Positions 1 to 7,964 of a DNA stretch of 64,000 nucleotides are shown here, piece after piece (positions within the stretch are counted from its first letter, which is position 1; each line of letters begins with the position of its first letter). The notes under the pieces were generated by a model. That model had not been told where the DNA came from, did not search any database, and saw only the letters and a program-made list of their open reading frames with translations. The position numbers and the translations under genes were made by a program. Origin of the DNA: Absicoccus porci (GTDB lineage: Bacteria; Bacillota_I; Bacilli_A; Erysipelotrichales; Erysipelotrichaceae); NCBI RefSeq assembly GCF_003725415.1, contig NZ_RJQC01000003.1:157861-221860 (forward strand). The letters are read 5' to 3'.

Positions 1-1086
1 ATGAATCAGATTTCTACGGCTATTTATACATTGGCGGGAAAAGAGTTCAACATCAATTCACCGAAACAATTAGCGGGGATTTTGTATGATGATTTAGGTT
101 TGAAACATCCAGGCAAGAAGCGTTCGACTTCAGCCGATGTGTTGGAAAAGATCAAAAATCAACATGAAATCATTCCTAAGTTATTGGAATATCGAAAAGT
201 GGCCAAAATAAAGAGTACATATATCGATGGCTTGCAGAAACATATTCAACCGGATGAAAAGATCCATACCACTTTTAATCAAACTATGACACAAACCGGT
301 CGACTATCAAGTAGTGATCCAAACCTGCAAAATATCAGTGTACGAGATGATCAAGGAAAAGAAATTCGAAAAGCATTTACGGCACCAAAGGGAACCGTTC
401 TTTTGTCAGCCGATTATTCACAAATCGAATTGCGTATGTTAGCACATATGGCACAAGAACCACATATGATCGAAGCTTTTAAAGAAGATCAAGATATTCA
501 TACACGAACTGCAACTTTAATTTTCAATTGTAAACCAGAAGAAGTAACACCAGAACGTCGTCGTACCGCAAAAACAGTCAATTTTGGGATCGTTTATGGA
601 CAAACGGATTATGGCCTTTCACAACAATTGAATATCACAAGAGTGGAAGCCAAAGAATTTATGAATGCTTATTTTTCAAATTATTCTCATATTCATCAAT
701 ATATGAATGGATTGATTGATTTCTGTAAAGAACACGGCTATGTGGAAACGATGTTTCATCGCCGACGGGATATTCCGGAAATCAACGATAAGAATTTTAT
801 GACACGTGAATTTGGAAAACGAGCAGCCATGAATGCACCAATTCAAGGCAGTGCGGCCGATCTAATCAAGATTGCAATGATCAAAGTGGATCAAGCTATG
901 AAAAAGGCACAAGTACGATCAAAAATGCTTCTGCAAATTCATGATGAATTGATCTTTGAAGTGCCAGAAGAAGAACTGGAAATGATGAAACAATTAGTGA
1001 AAGAAACCATGGAACATGCTTTGGAATTATCGGTTCCATTGAAAGCTTCATTGGCTTATGGACCGACATGGTATGAGGCAAAATAA
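1..1086 (+). CDS. polA: DNA polymerase I, C-terminal part (cut by window edge)
   Basis: This is the polymerase domain of family A DNA polymerase I, which fills gaps during repair and Okazaki fragment maturation. Motif A (DYSQIELR, about residues 137-144), the O-helix motif B (RRTAKTVNFGIVYG, about 187-200) and motif C (HDELIFEV, about 314-321) are all visible, so the polymerase active site is intact. Only 361 residues are present against roughly 870 for the family. The gene therefore begins upstream, and the ATG at base 1 is probably an internal methionine. The 5' nuclease and 3'-5' exonuclease-like domains cannot be judged. The stop codon overlaps the mutM start (TAATG), as in other Firmicutes. 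Confidence 0.96.
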   Translation: MNQISTAIYTLAGKEFNINSPKQLAGILYDDLGLKHPGKKRSTSADVLEKIKNQHEIIPKLLEYRKVAKIKSTYIDGLQKHIQPDEKIHTTFNQTMTQTGRLSSSDPNLQNISVRDDQGKEIRKAFTAPKGTVLLSADYSQIELRMLAHMAQEPHMIEAFKEDQDIHTRTATLIFNCKPEEVTPERRRTAKTVNFGIVYGQTDYGLSQQLNITRVEAKEFMNAYFSNYSHIHQYMNGLIDFCKEHGYVETMFHRRRDIPEINDKNFMTREFGKRAAMNAPIQGSAADLIKIAMIKVDQAMKKAQVRSKMLLQIHDELIFEVPEEELEMMKQLVKETMEHALELSVPLKASLAYGPTWYEAK

Positions 1087-1916
1087 TGCCGGAAGGTCCT
1101 GAAGTACAAGTTGTTGTGTCAACGTTAGAACGACAACTTCAAGATTGCATGATCAATAACGTCGATGTTTTTTATGATAAGTTGATCGCATATCCTAGTG
1201 TGGATTCATTTTGTCAACAAATACAAGGTCAAACGTTCCATACATTTTCCCGAATTGGAAAATATCTTTTATTTACATTGGATACTTCGATTTTAGTTGT
1301 TCATTTACGGATGGAAGGACGCTTTTACATTTATGACCAACAACCTCCTGTTAGTAAACATATTCATTCGATATGGCATATGAAAGATGGACGAAATGTT
1401 TGTTATCACGACACACGAAAGTTTGGTCGAATGTGGCTCTATCCCAAGACGGAAGAAATCACAAAATTACCTGCTTTAAAAAATGTTGGATATGATTTTA
1501 CGGATCCTCGTGCTGATGCGATGTATTTCTATCAACAGATTCATTCTGCACATCGACCTTTAAAAATGGCCCTTTTGGATCAATCCATCATTGCGGGGAT
1601 TGGTAATATCTATGCGGATGAAATTTGTTTTGCGACTCGGTTAGATCCAAGAAGTCGTTGCAATCGGATATCAAAAAAAGATTGTGCAAATATCATTATT
1701 CAAATGCGAAAGATCTTATCGGAAGCCATTGCTTGTGGTGGGACGACCATTCGTGATTATACGTCCAGTTTAGGTGTTTCTGGACGATTTCAAATTCATT
1801 TACAAGTCCATGCAAGAAAAGGGGAACCTTGTCCTGTATGTGGCCATACAATTGAGAAAATTACAGTTGGACAAAGGGGAACGTATTTATGTCGATATTG
1901 TCAAAAAAGAAAATAA
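1086..1916 (+). CDS. mutM: Formamidopyrimidine-DNA glycosylase (Fpg/MutM)
   Basis: This bifunctional base-excision enzyme removes 8-oxoguanine and other oxidised purines and nicks the abasic site. The mature N-terminus PEGPEV carries the catalytic Pro2 and Glu3. The C-terminus ends in a zinc finger with spacing C-X2-C-X16-C-X2-C, starting at CPVC. At 276 residues it is full length for the family. It overlaps polA by one base and coaE by 28 bases, so the three are probably one translationally coupled operon for repair and cofactor synthesis. Confidence 0.96.
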   Translation: MPEGPEVQVVVSTLERQLQDCMINNVDVFYDKLIAYPSVDSFCQQIQGQTFHTFSRIGKYLLFTLDTSILVVHLRMEGRFYIYDQQPPVSKHIHSIWHMKDGRNVCYHDTRKFGRMWLYPKTEEITKLPALKNVGYDFTDPRADAMYFYQQIHSAHRPLKMALLDQSIIAGIGNIYADEICFATRLDPRSRCNRISKKDCANIIIQMRKILSEAIACGGTTIRDYTSSLGVSGRFQIHLQVHARKGEPCPVCGHTIEKITVGQRGTYLCRYCQKRK

Positions 1917-2497
1917 TTGGATTGACTGGTTCCATGGGGGCCGGAAAGTCTCAGGTTTCAAAATACGTAGCGAAGCGATATCCAGTGTTAGATTGTGATC
2001 AAGTCAATGCACATCTTTTGGAAAAAGGACAAAAGGGATATCAAGCTTTGGTTAAGAAGGCGTTGGTTCCATTGGATGAGAAGGGAAATATTGATAAGGT
2101 TCAAATGGCCCAACAAATGTTTCAAGTGGCAGATCGAAAACAACGGATTGAAGATTTGTTGCATCCATTGATTTTAAATGAAATGCAAACATGGGCACAA
2201 GCCCAAACAGCTTCATTGGTTTTCATGGAAGTGCCTTTATTGTTTGAAAGTCATGTGGAATCGATGTTTGATTCGATTTGGTGTGTTGTAACCAATCAAG
2301 ATATTGCACTGGATCGCCTTCAAAAATATCGGCACTTTACGGCATCGCAAGCACAAGCTCGCTTAGCTTATCAGATGGATCCCGAAGTAAAGATTCGGAA
2401 AAGTGATGTGGTTATTTATAATAATGCGGGTTTAGATGGTTTGTATGCACAAGTGCAAAAAGCATTAGAAAGGGAGGAAAGCTGTGTCGGATTGTAA
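1889..2497 (+). CDS. coaE: Dephospho-CoA kinase
   Basis: This enzyme phosphorylates the 3' hydroxyl of dephospho-CoA, the last step of coenzyme A synthesis. A P-loop (GSMGAGKS, about residues 14-21) follows the opening strand KIIGLTG, and the conserved LDCDQV motif lies just after it. Its 202 residues fit the family. The ATG at 1889 lies inside mutM, giving a 28-base overlap; other initiation codons nearer the mutM stop are possible. The polA-mutM-coaE order is typical of Bacilli and relatives. Confidence 0.92.
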   Translation: MSILSKKKIIGLTGSMGAGKSQVSKYVAKRYPVLDCDQVNAHLLEKGQKGYQALVKKALVPLDEKGNIDKVQMAQQMFQVADRKQRIEDLLHPLILNEMQTWAQAQTASLVFMEVPLLFESHVESMFDSIWCVVTNQDIALDRLQKYRHFTASQAQARLAYQMDPEVKIRKSDVVIYNNAGLDGLYAQVQKALEREESCVGL

Positions 2498-3617
2498 GAT
2501 CATCTTATGTAGTCCCTGGACAGAAGAATCTTTAATAGACTTGTATTTATTGTATTTGCCCTTGATGGATCATGAAGCCATTGGTCTGTATCAAGTATTG
2601 CGAATTATGGCGGAAGTTTCTTGCTCACAAGAAGAGTTGGTGCAAGCGAGCGGTCTATCGTCATCTCGTTTTGTACAGGCACGAAAGAATTTAGAACAGT
2701 TTCATCTATTGAAGACATATCATGATATACAATCGCAAAGCTGGCTCTATCATATCTATGCACCGTTGAATGCCCAAGCTTTTTTAATTCATGATACATA
2801 CAGTCGTTTATTTCTACAAACGGTCGGAGACCAACGTTTTGATCAAATTAAGACACGATTGACAAAAGATGTACAAGTGCCATCAACGATGAAGGAAATC
2901 AGTGAACCTTGTCATGTTGAGAAGTTGGATCGTTGGAGCGAGGAAGATGAAAAAACGTATCATGATCATCGCCCGGATTTGGTACGCGCATCGTATGATT
3001 TTGATTTTGATACTTTTCTACAAGGAATGGATCAGATTTTTCCGATGCGATTGCGTACCGAAAAGAATTTGACGCGGATTGCCCAATTGGCAACGATTCA
3101 TGGCATCGATGCGAAAGTGATGAAACGATATGTGATGCGAGCAATCAATCCCAATACACATGTATTTGATTTTGAAAAATTAAAAGCCCAAGTCTATCAT
3201 AATAAGACGAAAGTGGAAGCATTGAAAGATCCATATTCAATGGCGCCTGTAGCTTTTATGCAACGTATGCAAAAAGGCGTTCCGGTGGCATCTAGTGATC
3301 GCATGGTGATTGAAAGGATCATGAACAACTATCATTTTTCTAATGAAGTGATGAATGTGTTGATTGAATATACGTTAAAAACTTCCAATCAAAAATTTCC
3401 TCGGAGTTATGTCGAGAAGGTGGCAGCAAGTTGGGTTCGTTTAGGCATTGATTCAAAGGAAAAAGCATTGGCACAAATACAAGCACCGACAACTGCATCG
3501 TCTAAGCTATCGTATCCTTCTTGGTATTCACAGGTGCAACAAGAAGAAGCCAGTGATGAATTGAAAGAAGAAATACTTCAGATGCAGAAAGAATTGGAAG
3601 GAGATTCGCATGTCTGA
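2484..3617 (+). CDS. dnaB: Replication initiation and membrane attachment protein DnaB (Firmicutes type)
   Basis: The 377-residue protein resembles Firmicutes DnaB, which acts with DnaD and DnaI to load the replicative helicase at oriC and at restarting forks. It is not the helicase called DnaB in E. coli. The N-terminal part (WTEESLIDLYLLYLPLMDHE) fits the winged-helix region, and a DnaD-like helical domain lies around residues 250-330. The start is a GTG at 2484 preceded by the strong site AGGGAGGA; it overlaps coaE by 14 bases. Immediate linkage to dnaI supports the assignment. nrdR, often found between coaE and dnaB, is absent here. Confidence 0.85.
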   Translation: MSDCKIILCSPWTEESLIDLYLLYLPLMDHEAIGLYQVLRIMAEVSCSQEELVQASGLSSSRFVQARKNLEQFHLLKTYHDIQSQSWLYHIYAPLNAQAFLIHDTYSRLFLQTVGDQRFDQIKTRLTKDVQVPSTMKEISEPCHVEKLDRWSEEDEKTYHDHRPDLVRASYDFDFDTFLQGMDQIFPMRLRTEKNLTRIAQLATIHGIDAKVMKRYVMRAINPNTHVFDFEKLKAQVYHNKTKVEALKDPYSMAPVAFMQRMQKGVPVASSDRMVIERIMNNYHFSNEVMNVLIEYTLKTSNQKFPRSYVEKVAASWVRLGIDSKEKALAQIQAPTTASSKLSYPSWYSQVQQEEASDELKEEILQMQKELEGDSHV

Positions 3618-4455
3618 TATTGAACTAATCAAGAAACAACCGATAATTCGTCGCTTCTTGGATGTCCATCATTTGGATGACTCGTTTATCCAAGAAAATA
3701 TTATTGAGATGCTTACATGGCAAGAATCTTTAAAAAAATGTGAGGGGTGTTTGGGATTATCCTATTGTCGTCAACCTTTAAAAGGCCATCGATATCAGTT
3801 GTCATTCACGGAAGATGGATTGAGTGAATCGTATGGTATGTGCTCTTATATGCGAGAGCAAGAAAAGATGCTGGCGCACGTAAAAAATTTTCGCTATACC
3901 CATATGAGTACGGATGATTATTTGATTGATCTCAAAACATTGACTCAAGGAATGACTTCAAAACAGTATTTAGAAGCTTATGCAAAAGTCGTACGATCCT
4001 TATCCGCAAAAAAGGGAATCTATTTATGTGGACAGGCAGGTGTAGGTAAGAGCTATTTATTAAAAGGTGTAGCCAATCATTTTGCCAAACAAGGAAAGAC
4101 CGTTTGTTTTGTAAAGGTGCCAGTTTGGATTGCGGAGTGTCGGGATTCCATGAAGGATACACAATGGCGACAAATGAACATGGCACAGTTGCGATGGGCC
4201 GATGTGGTGATTTTTGATGATATTGGTGCGGAATATATTTCGCCTTGGACATTGAATGAAATTGTTTTTCCCATTTTAGATGTGCGTATGGAACAAAAGA
4301 AAAAAACATATTTCACTTCGAATTATCAATGGCCTGAATTGGAGAGTCGATATGCAGCTTGTCAAAAAGAAGGTCGAGTGGCTGCCAATCGAATTTTAGA
4401 GCGCATTCGCGCATTATCGGATGTAGTTTTGTTAATGGGGACATCCCTAAGATAA
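3610..4455 (+). CDS. dnaI: Primosomal protein DnaI, helicase loader (AAA+ ATPase)
   Basis: DnaI binds the replicative helicase and loads it on single-stranded DNA. The N-terminal half has a cysteine cluster (CEGCLGLSYC, about residues 44-53) typical of the zinc-binding helicase-interaction domain. The C-terminal AAA+ domain has Walker A GQAGVGKS (141-148) and Walker B VVIFDDIG. The protein has 281 residues. It overlaps dnaB by 8 bases, so the two are probably co-translated. No clear terminator follows before fba. Confidence 0.9.
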   Translation: MSDIELIKKQPIIRRFLDVHHLDDSFIQENIIEMLTWQESLKKCEGCLGLSYCRQPLKGHRYQLSFTEDGLSESYGMCSYMREQEKMLAHVKNFRYTHMSTDDYLIDLKTLTQGMTSKQYLEAYAKVVRSLSAKKGIYLCGQAGVGKSYLLKGVANHFAKQGKTVCFVKVPVWIAECRDSMKDTQWRQMNMAQLRWADVVIFDDIGAEYISPWTLNEIVFPILDVRMEQKKKTYFTSNYQWPELESRYAACQKEGRVAANRILERIRALSDVVLLMGTSLR

Positions 4456-4458
4456 GCC

Positions 4459-4487
4459 TTTTCAAATAGATGAATTGGTAGTAGAAT
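4459..4487 (+). promoter_or_regulatory. Putative fba promoter
   Basis: TTTTCA (4459-4464) and TAGAAT (4482-4487) are separated by 17 bases. Both boxes are imperfect. The site lies in the short gap between dnaI and fba, 36 bases before the fba start, with AAGGAGG in between. Confidence 0.4.
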
Positions 4488-4523
4488 ATAGCCGTAAGAT
4501 GTAATTAACAAGGAGGAAAAAAA

Positions 4524-5393
4524 ATGTTAGTATCTGCTACAGACATGATCAACAAAGCCCATGAAGGACATTATGCGATTGGCGCTTTTAACATCAACAA
4601 CATGGAATGGATCAAAGCTATCCTTTTAGGATGCGAAGCTAAAAAAGCTCCAGTTATGTTAGGTGTTTCTGAAGGTGCTGGTAAGTACATGTGTGGATTC
4701 GACAATGTTGTCGGCATGGTTAAACACATTCATGATAACTTGGGTATTACTGTTCCCGTTGCTTTACACTTAGATCATGGATCATATGAAGGAGCTAAGG
4801 CTTGTATCGAAGCTGGATTTACTTCAGTTATGTTCGACGGAAGTCATTATGATTTCGAAGAAAATGAAGCAAAATCAAAAGAAATCATCGCTTTAGCACA
4901 TTCAAAAGGTATTTCTGTTGAGTGTGAAGTTGGTGGTATCGGTGGTACCGAAGATGGTGTCACTTCTGCTGGTGAATTAGCTGATCCAGAAGAATGTGCT
5001 AAAATCGCAGGTTTAGGAGTTGACTTCTTAGCTGCTGGTATCGGTAACATTCATGGTAAATATCCTGCTGATTGGGCTGGATTGAACTTTGATCGTTTGG
5101 CTGAAATCCAAAAGGCTACAAATGGTAAACCATTAGTATTACATGGTGGATCTGGTATTCCACGTGAACAAGTACAAAAAGCCATTACTTTAGGTGTTTC
5201 TAAAGTAAACGTTAATACAGAATGTCAATTGGTATTTGCGGATGCAACTCGTAAATATATTGAAGCTGGAAAAGACTTAGAAGGTAAAGGTTACGACCCT
5301 CGTAAGTTGTTAAAACCTGGTACTGATGCAGTTCAAGCATTGGTTGAAGACATGGTTGAAAACTTCTTCGGTTGTGCTGGAAAAGCTGAATAA
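4524..5393 (+). CDS. fba: Class II fructose-1,6-bisphosphate aldolase
   Basis: This zinc-dependent aldolase splits fructose-1,6-bisphosphate into dihydroxyacetone phosphate and glyceraldehyde-3-phosphate in glycolysis. Visible family signatures are the LHLDHG metal and catalytic motif, the stretch ECEVGGIGGTEDG, the HGKYP histidine, and LHGGSGIP for phosphate binding. Its 289 residues fit the short class IIA/IIB forms of Firmicutes. A strong ribosome site (AAGGAGG) and a downstream intrinsic terminator mark it as a single, well-expressed transcription unit. Codon usage is noticeably cleaner than in neighbouring repair genes, as expected for an abundant protein. Confidence 0.97.
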   Translation: MLVSATDMINKAHEGHYAIGAFNINNMEWIKAILLGCEAKKAPVMLGVSEGAGKYMCGFDNVVGMVKHIHDNLGITVPVALHLDHGSYEGAKACIEAGFTSVMFDGSHYDFEENEAKSKEIIALAHSKGISVECEVGGIGGTEDGVTSAGELADPEECAKIAGLGVDFLAAGIGNIHGKYPADWAGLNFDRLAEIQKATNGKPLVLHGGSGIPREQVQKAITLGVSKVNVNTECQLVFADATRKYIEAGKDLEGKGYDPRKLLKPGTDAVQALVEDMVENFFGCAGKAE

Positions 5394-5406
5394 TTGATTT
5401 GAATTG

Positions 5407-5438
5407 GAGTGGTTCGAGAGAACCACTCTTTTTTTTTT
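5407..5438 (+). terminator. Intrinsic terminator of fba
   Basis: Perfect 9-bp stem GAGTGGTTC / GAACCACTC with loop GAGA, followed by about ten T residues. Confidence 0.95.
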
Positions 5439-5448
5439 GAGACGTTCA

Positions 5449-5457
5449 TGATAGAAT
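5449..5457 (+). promoter_or_regulatory. Putative extended -10 promoter of murA
   Basis: TGATAGAAT fits an extended -10 element (TG-N-TAGAAT) directly behind the fba terminator and 34 bases before murA. No convincing -35 box is present, since the terminator T-run occupies that position. Confidence 0.4.
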
Positions 5458-5490
5458 CTTATGGAATGAAAAAGCAGGGGAGGAAAATCA

Positions 5491-6759
5491 ATGGAAAAAG
5501 TAATTAAGATTGAAGGGGGACATCGTCTTTCGGGTACAGTGACGATCAGTGGTTCTAAAAATGCTACAGTTGCCTTGATTCCTGCATGTGTTTTAGCCAA
5601 TCAACCTGTTACGATCTATGGTGTGCCTAATATCTCGGATGTTCGTTCTTTAATGGTTCTACTTCAAGAATTGAATGTGGATGTAAAAGAAGTGGAACCA
5701 GGTACTTTATATATTGATCCAAGAAATATGAAAAATATTCCTATGGTTTCAGAAGCTGTGACCAAATTGCGGGCTAGTTATTATTTTATGGGTGCTTTAC
5801 TTGGTAAATTTGGTCATGCCGAAATTCGTATGCCTGGTGGATGTTATTTAGGACCACGACCTATTGATCTTCATTTAAAGGGGTTTGAAGCTCTAGGTGC
5901 ACAAATCGACTACGAGAATGGATGTTATATTTTGCATGCGGATGAATTGGTGGGAACTAACATTTTCTTGGATATTTCCAGTGTTGGTGCCACAATCAAT
6001 ATTATGATGGCTGCCGTTTATGCAAAAGGACGAACCATCATTGAAAATGCAGCTCGTGAACCAGAAATCATTGATATTGCGACGCTATTAAATAAAATGG
6101 GTGCTCGTATTCATGGTATGGGTACATCGACCATCACGATTGATGGTGTACAAGATTTACAAGGTTGCAGTCATGAAATTATTCCAGATCGTATCGAAGC
6201 GGCTACCTATATTATTATTGGTGCTGCTGTTGGTGATGACATGCGTGTTGAAAATGTCATTCCACAACATTTAGATGCGATCATTATGAAATTAAAAGAA
6301 ATTGGTATAAAAATGGAAGTGGGTTCTGATTTTATTCATATTTTTGGTCAACATGATCAATTAAAACCAACGGAAATTTTAACAAAGCCATATCCTGGTT
6401 TTGCGACCGATGTACAACAACCATTTTCTGTTTTATTGACTCAAGCGCATGGACAGTCAACGGTTACGGAAACAATCTATACAGAGCGTTTTAAACATTG
6501 CGATGAATTGCGCAAAATGGGTGCAGATATTGATGTTCGTATTCCGAGTGCATTTATTCATGGAAAAACATCTCTGTATGGTACACGGGTCAAAGCAACG
6601 GATCTTAGATGTGGTGCGGCACTTGTTGTAGCTGGCTTAATGGCACAAGGTGTAACAGAAATTCATGATATTTATCATATTGATCGTGGATATGATGATT
6701 TGGATGGTAAATTGAAAAAGCTTGGTGCTAAGCTTTGGCGTGAAGAAGTTGAAGATTAA
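5491..6759 (+). CDS. murA: UDP-N-acetylglucosamine 1-carboxyvinyltransferase (MurA)
   Basis: MurA transfers enolpyruvate from PEP to UDP-GlcNAc, the first committed step of peptidoglycan synthesis, in the cytoplasm. The opening GGHRLSGTVTISGSKNA is diagnostic. The catalytic-loop cysteine is Cys118 in GGCYLGPRPID, so a fosfomycin-type active site is retained. At 422 residues it is full length. It stands alone between terminators. Many Firmicutes have two murA copies, and this window does not show which one this is. Confidence 0.96.
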   Translation: MEKVIKIEGGHRLSGTVTISGSKNATVALIPACVLANQPVTIYGVPNISDVRSLMVLLQELNVDVKEVEPGTLYIDPRNMKNIPMVSEAVTKLRASYYFMGALLGKFGHAEIRMPGGCYLGPRPIDLHLKGFEALGAQIDYENGCYILHADELVGTNIFLDISSVGATINIMMAAVYAKGRTIIENAAREPEIIDIATLLNKMGARIHGMGTSTITIDGVQDLQGCSHEIIPDRIEAATYIIIGAAVGDDMRVENVIPQHLDAIIMKLKEIGIKMEVGSDFIHIFGQHDQLKPTEILTKPYPGFATDVQQPFSVLLTQAHGQSTVTETIYTERFKHCDELRKMGADIDVRIPSAFIHGKTSLYGTRVKATDLRCGAALVVAGLMAQGVTEIHDIYHIDRGYDDLDGKLKKLGAKLWREEVED

Positions 6760-6786
6760 GATGGATACTAGGGTCCATCTTTTTTA
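6758..6786 (+). terminator. Intrinsic terminator of murA
   Basis: Stem AAGATGGA / TCCATCTT, with loop TACTAGGG and a following T-run; it begins in the murA stop codon. Confidence 0.85.
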
Positions 6787-6792
6787 TTAGTG

Positions 6793-6801
6793 TGCTAAAA
6801 T
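6793..6801 (+). promoter_or_regulatory. Candidate promoter of the LytTR gene, possibly giving a leaderless mRNA
   Basis: TGCTAAAAT (extended -10 form TG-C-TAAAAT) ends seven bases before the ATG at 6808, so the predicted transcription start falls on the start codon. No Shine-Dalgarno sequence lies in between. Confidence 0.45.
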
Positions 6802-6807
6802 ATAAGT

Positions 6808-7500
6808 ATGATACGAATGGCTTTTTTAACACGCGAACAAGAAACCAAAGATGTTGTGTTTGCTTTATCCAAATTATTAAATGATCAAGATTGGGGTTTC
6901 CGTCATTATTATAAAGCGAGCCGATTAGCGAAAGCATGTGAATCGGTTGATTTTCAAGTGTTTGTTTTTGATGAAATGTTCAAAACAGCACGTATTGAAA
7001 GTGTTTTTGTTCATGATCATCCGCAGGCGTTATTTTTTTATCTTTGCGAAGATGCAACAAAGACAAAGGGAAATGATCAAAGAGAGCGTATTCGATATAT
7101 TCAAAAAGATCGAATTGACACAGATTTAATGGATATGAAAGATTGGTTGTTGTCTTCTTTACATCAGGGAGACATTTATGATTTTTCATATGGAGGCGTT
7201 CGTGTCAATTTACCTTATGAAGACATCTATTATTTGGAAAAAATTGATAAAATGGTTTATTTTCATACCAAAAAAGGCGTATTCCATAAACGTGTCAATA
7301 TTTCTGAATTAGAAAAAGAATTCGAACCCTATGGATTTTTACGCGTTCATGTTTCTTATATTGTCAATCAAAAATACATTACTTCTTGGTTTAATGATAT
7401 GGTGGAATTAAAGGATTCTATTCAAATTCCTGTTTCTCGTTCACAACATCGTAAGATCCGAGCCAAGCAGCGAGAAACAAAAACAAATCATGCCATATAA
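6808..7500 (+). CDS. LytTR-domain transcriptional regulator with a degenerate receiver-like N-terminus
   Basis: The C-terminal half (about residues 125-220: VRVNLPYEDIYYLEKIDK ... FLRVHVSYIVNQKYI) is a LytTR DNA-binding domain of the LytR/AlgR/AgrA type. The N-terminal part has the length of a receiver. FVFDEM could hold the phospho-accepting Asp, but the acidic pair expected near residue 10 is replaced by TRE, so phosphorylation is doubtful. No histidine kinase is adjacent. The ATG lies right behind a -10 element and has no ribosome site. Its targets are unknown; relatives control wall lysis, competence or peptide-signalling genes. Confidence 0.78.
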   Translation: MIRMAFLTREQETKDVVFALSKLLNDQDWGFRHYYKASRLAKACESVDFQVFVFDEMFKTARIESVFVHDHPQALFFYLCEDATKTKGNDQRERIRYIQKDRIDTDLMDMKDWLLSSLHQGDIYDFSYGGVRVNLPYEDIYYLEKIDKMVYFHTKKGVFHKRVNISELEKEFEPYGFLRVHVSYIVNQKYITSWFNDMVELKDSIQIPVSRSQHRKIRAKQRETKTNHAI

Positions 7501-7545
7501 TCAATCAAGTTATCCATGATGAATCGTAGTTTTGGATAAACTCGT

Positions 7546-7903
7546 TATAATAAAAATAGAAAAAGGGGATTCACTAGAGAGCGGTGAGAAGATGAAAAGA
7601 TATTGAAGTTAAAGCGTAGCTTTAACGAAAAGCGAAACTATGGAGAGAAGGCTCCAAAGGATAAGCTGAGTAATCAGAAAAAACTTCCGTTCGCATATGT
7701 TCACGAAGGATGTAAGTGAGTTTGGAAAGGCATGTGATTCGTTATCACAAAGAAACATCTGTATGAGGGCATATGATCATCTTCATTGTATGTGCAAAAT
7801 ACCAATAATTTCTATACGTATCATTGAGCAAATACAATTGATTGGAAGATGATGTGTTTATACAATTGAATCATAAAGGTAGGTTTTGTATCCTACCTTT
7901 TTT
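7546..7903 (+). ncRNA. Candidate structured non-coding RNA, about 350 nt, unknown class
   Basis: This gene-free stretch starts at a TATAAT box (7546-7551, weak -35) and ends at a strong terminator. Between them lie several hairpins: GTTAAAGC-GTA-GCTTTAAC, GGAG-AGAAGG-CTCC, CTTCCGT pairing with ACGAAG, GTGAT-TCGTT-ATCAC, and a possible long-range pairing of GATCATCTTC with GAAGATGATG. No open reading frame with a ribosome site fills it. I looked for hallmark sequences of RNase P RNA, tmRNA, SRP RNA, T-boxes and common riboswitches and found none. It could be a small RNA or a leader of the downstream HAD gene. Confidence 0.45.
7875..7903 (+). terminator. Intrinsic terminator of the candidate RNA
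   Basis: Perfect 9-bp stem AAAGGTAGG / CCTACCTTT with an 8-base loop, followed by T residues. It lies ahead of the HAD gene, not behind a protein gene. Confidence 0.9.
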
Positions 7904-7927
7904 ATCGTGTGATTCATGTCAATTGTG

Positions 7928-7936
7928 TGATAAAAT
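7928..7936 (+). promoter_or_regulatory. Putative extended -10 promoter of the HAD gene
   Basis: TGATAAAAT (TG-A-TAAAAT) lies after the RNA terminator and 28 bases before the ATG; the AAGGAG ribosome site falls in between. No clear -35 box is seen. Confidence 0.45.
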
Positions 7937-7964
7937 AGAAAAGACAATAAAGGAGACCTATACT

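Noticed and set aside
7546..7903. Identification of the structured RNA as RNase P RNA, tmRNA, SRP RNA or T-box
   Set aside because: None of the hallmark sequences was found (for example GAGGAAAGTCC of RNase P, or TGGTACCGCG of the T-box).
7842..7964. Upstream extension of the HAD reading frame by 41 codons
   Set aside because: The extension runs through a perfect terminator hairpin and has no ribosome site; AAGGAG precedes the ATG at 7965 and the family starts there.
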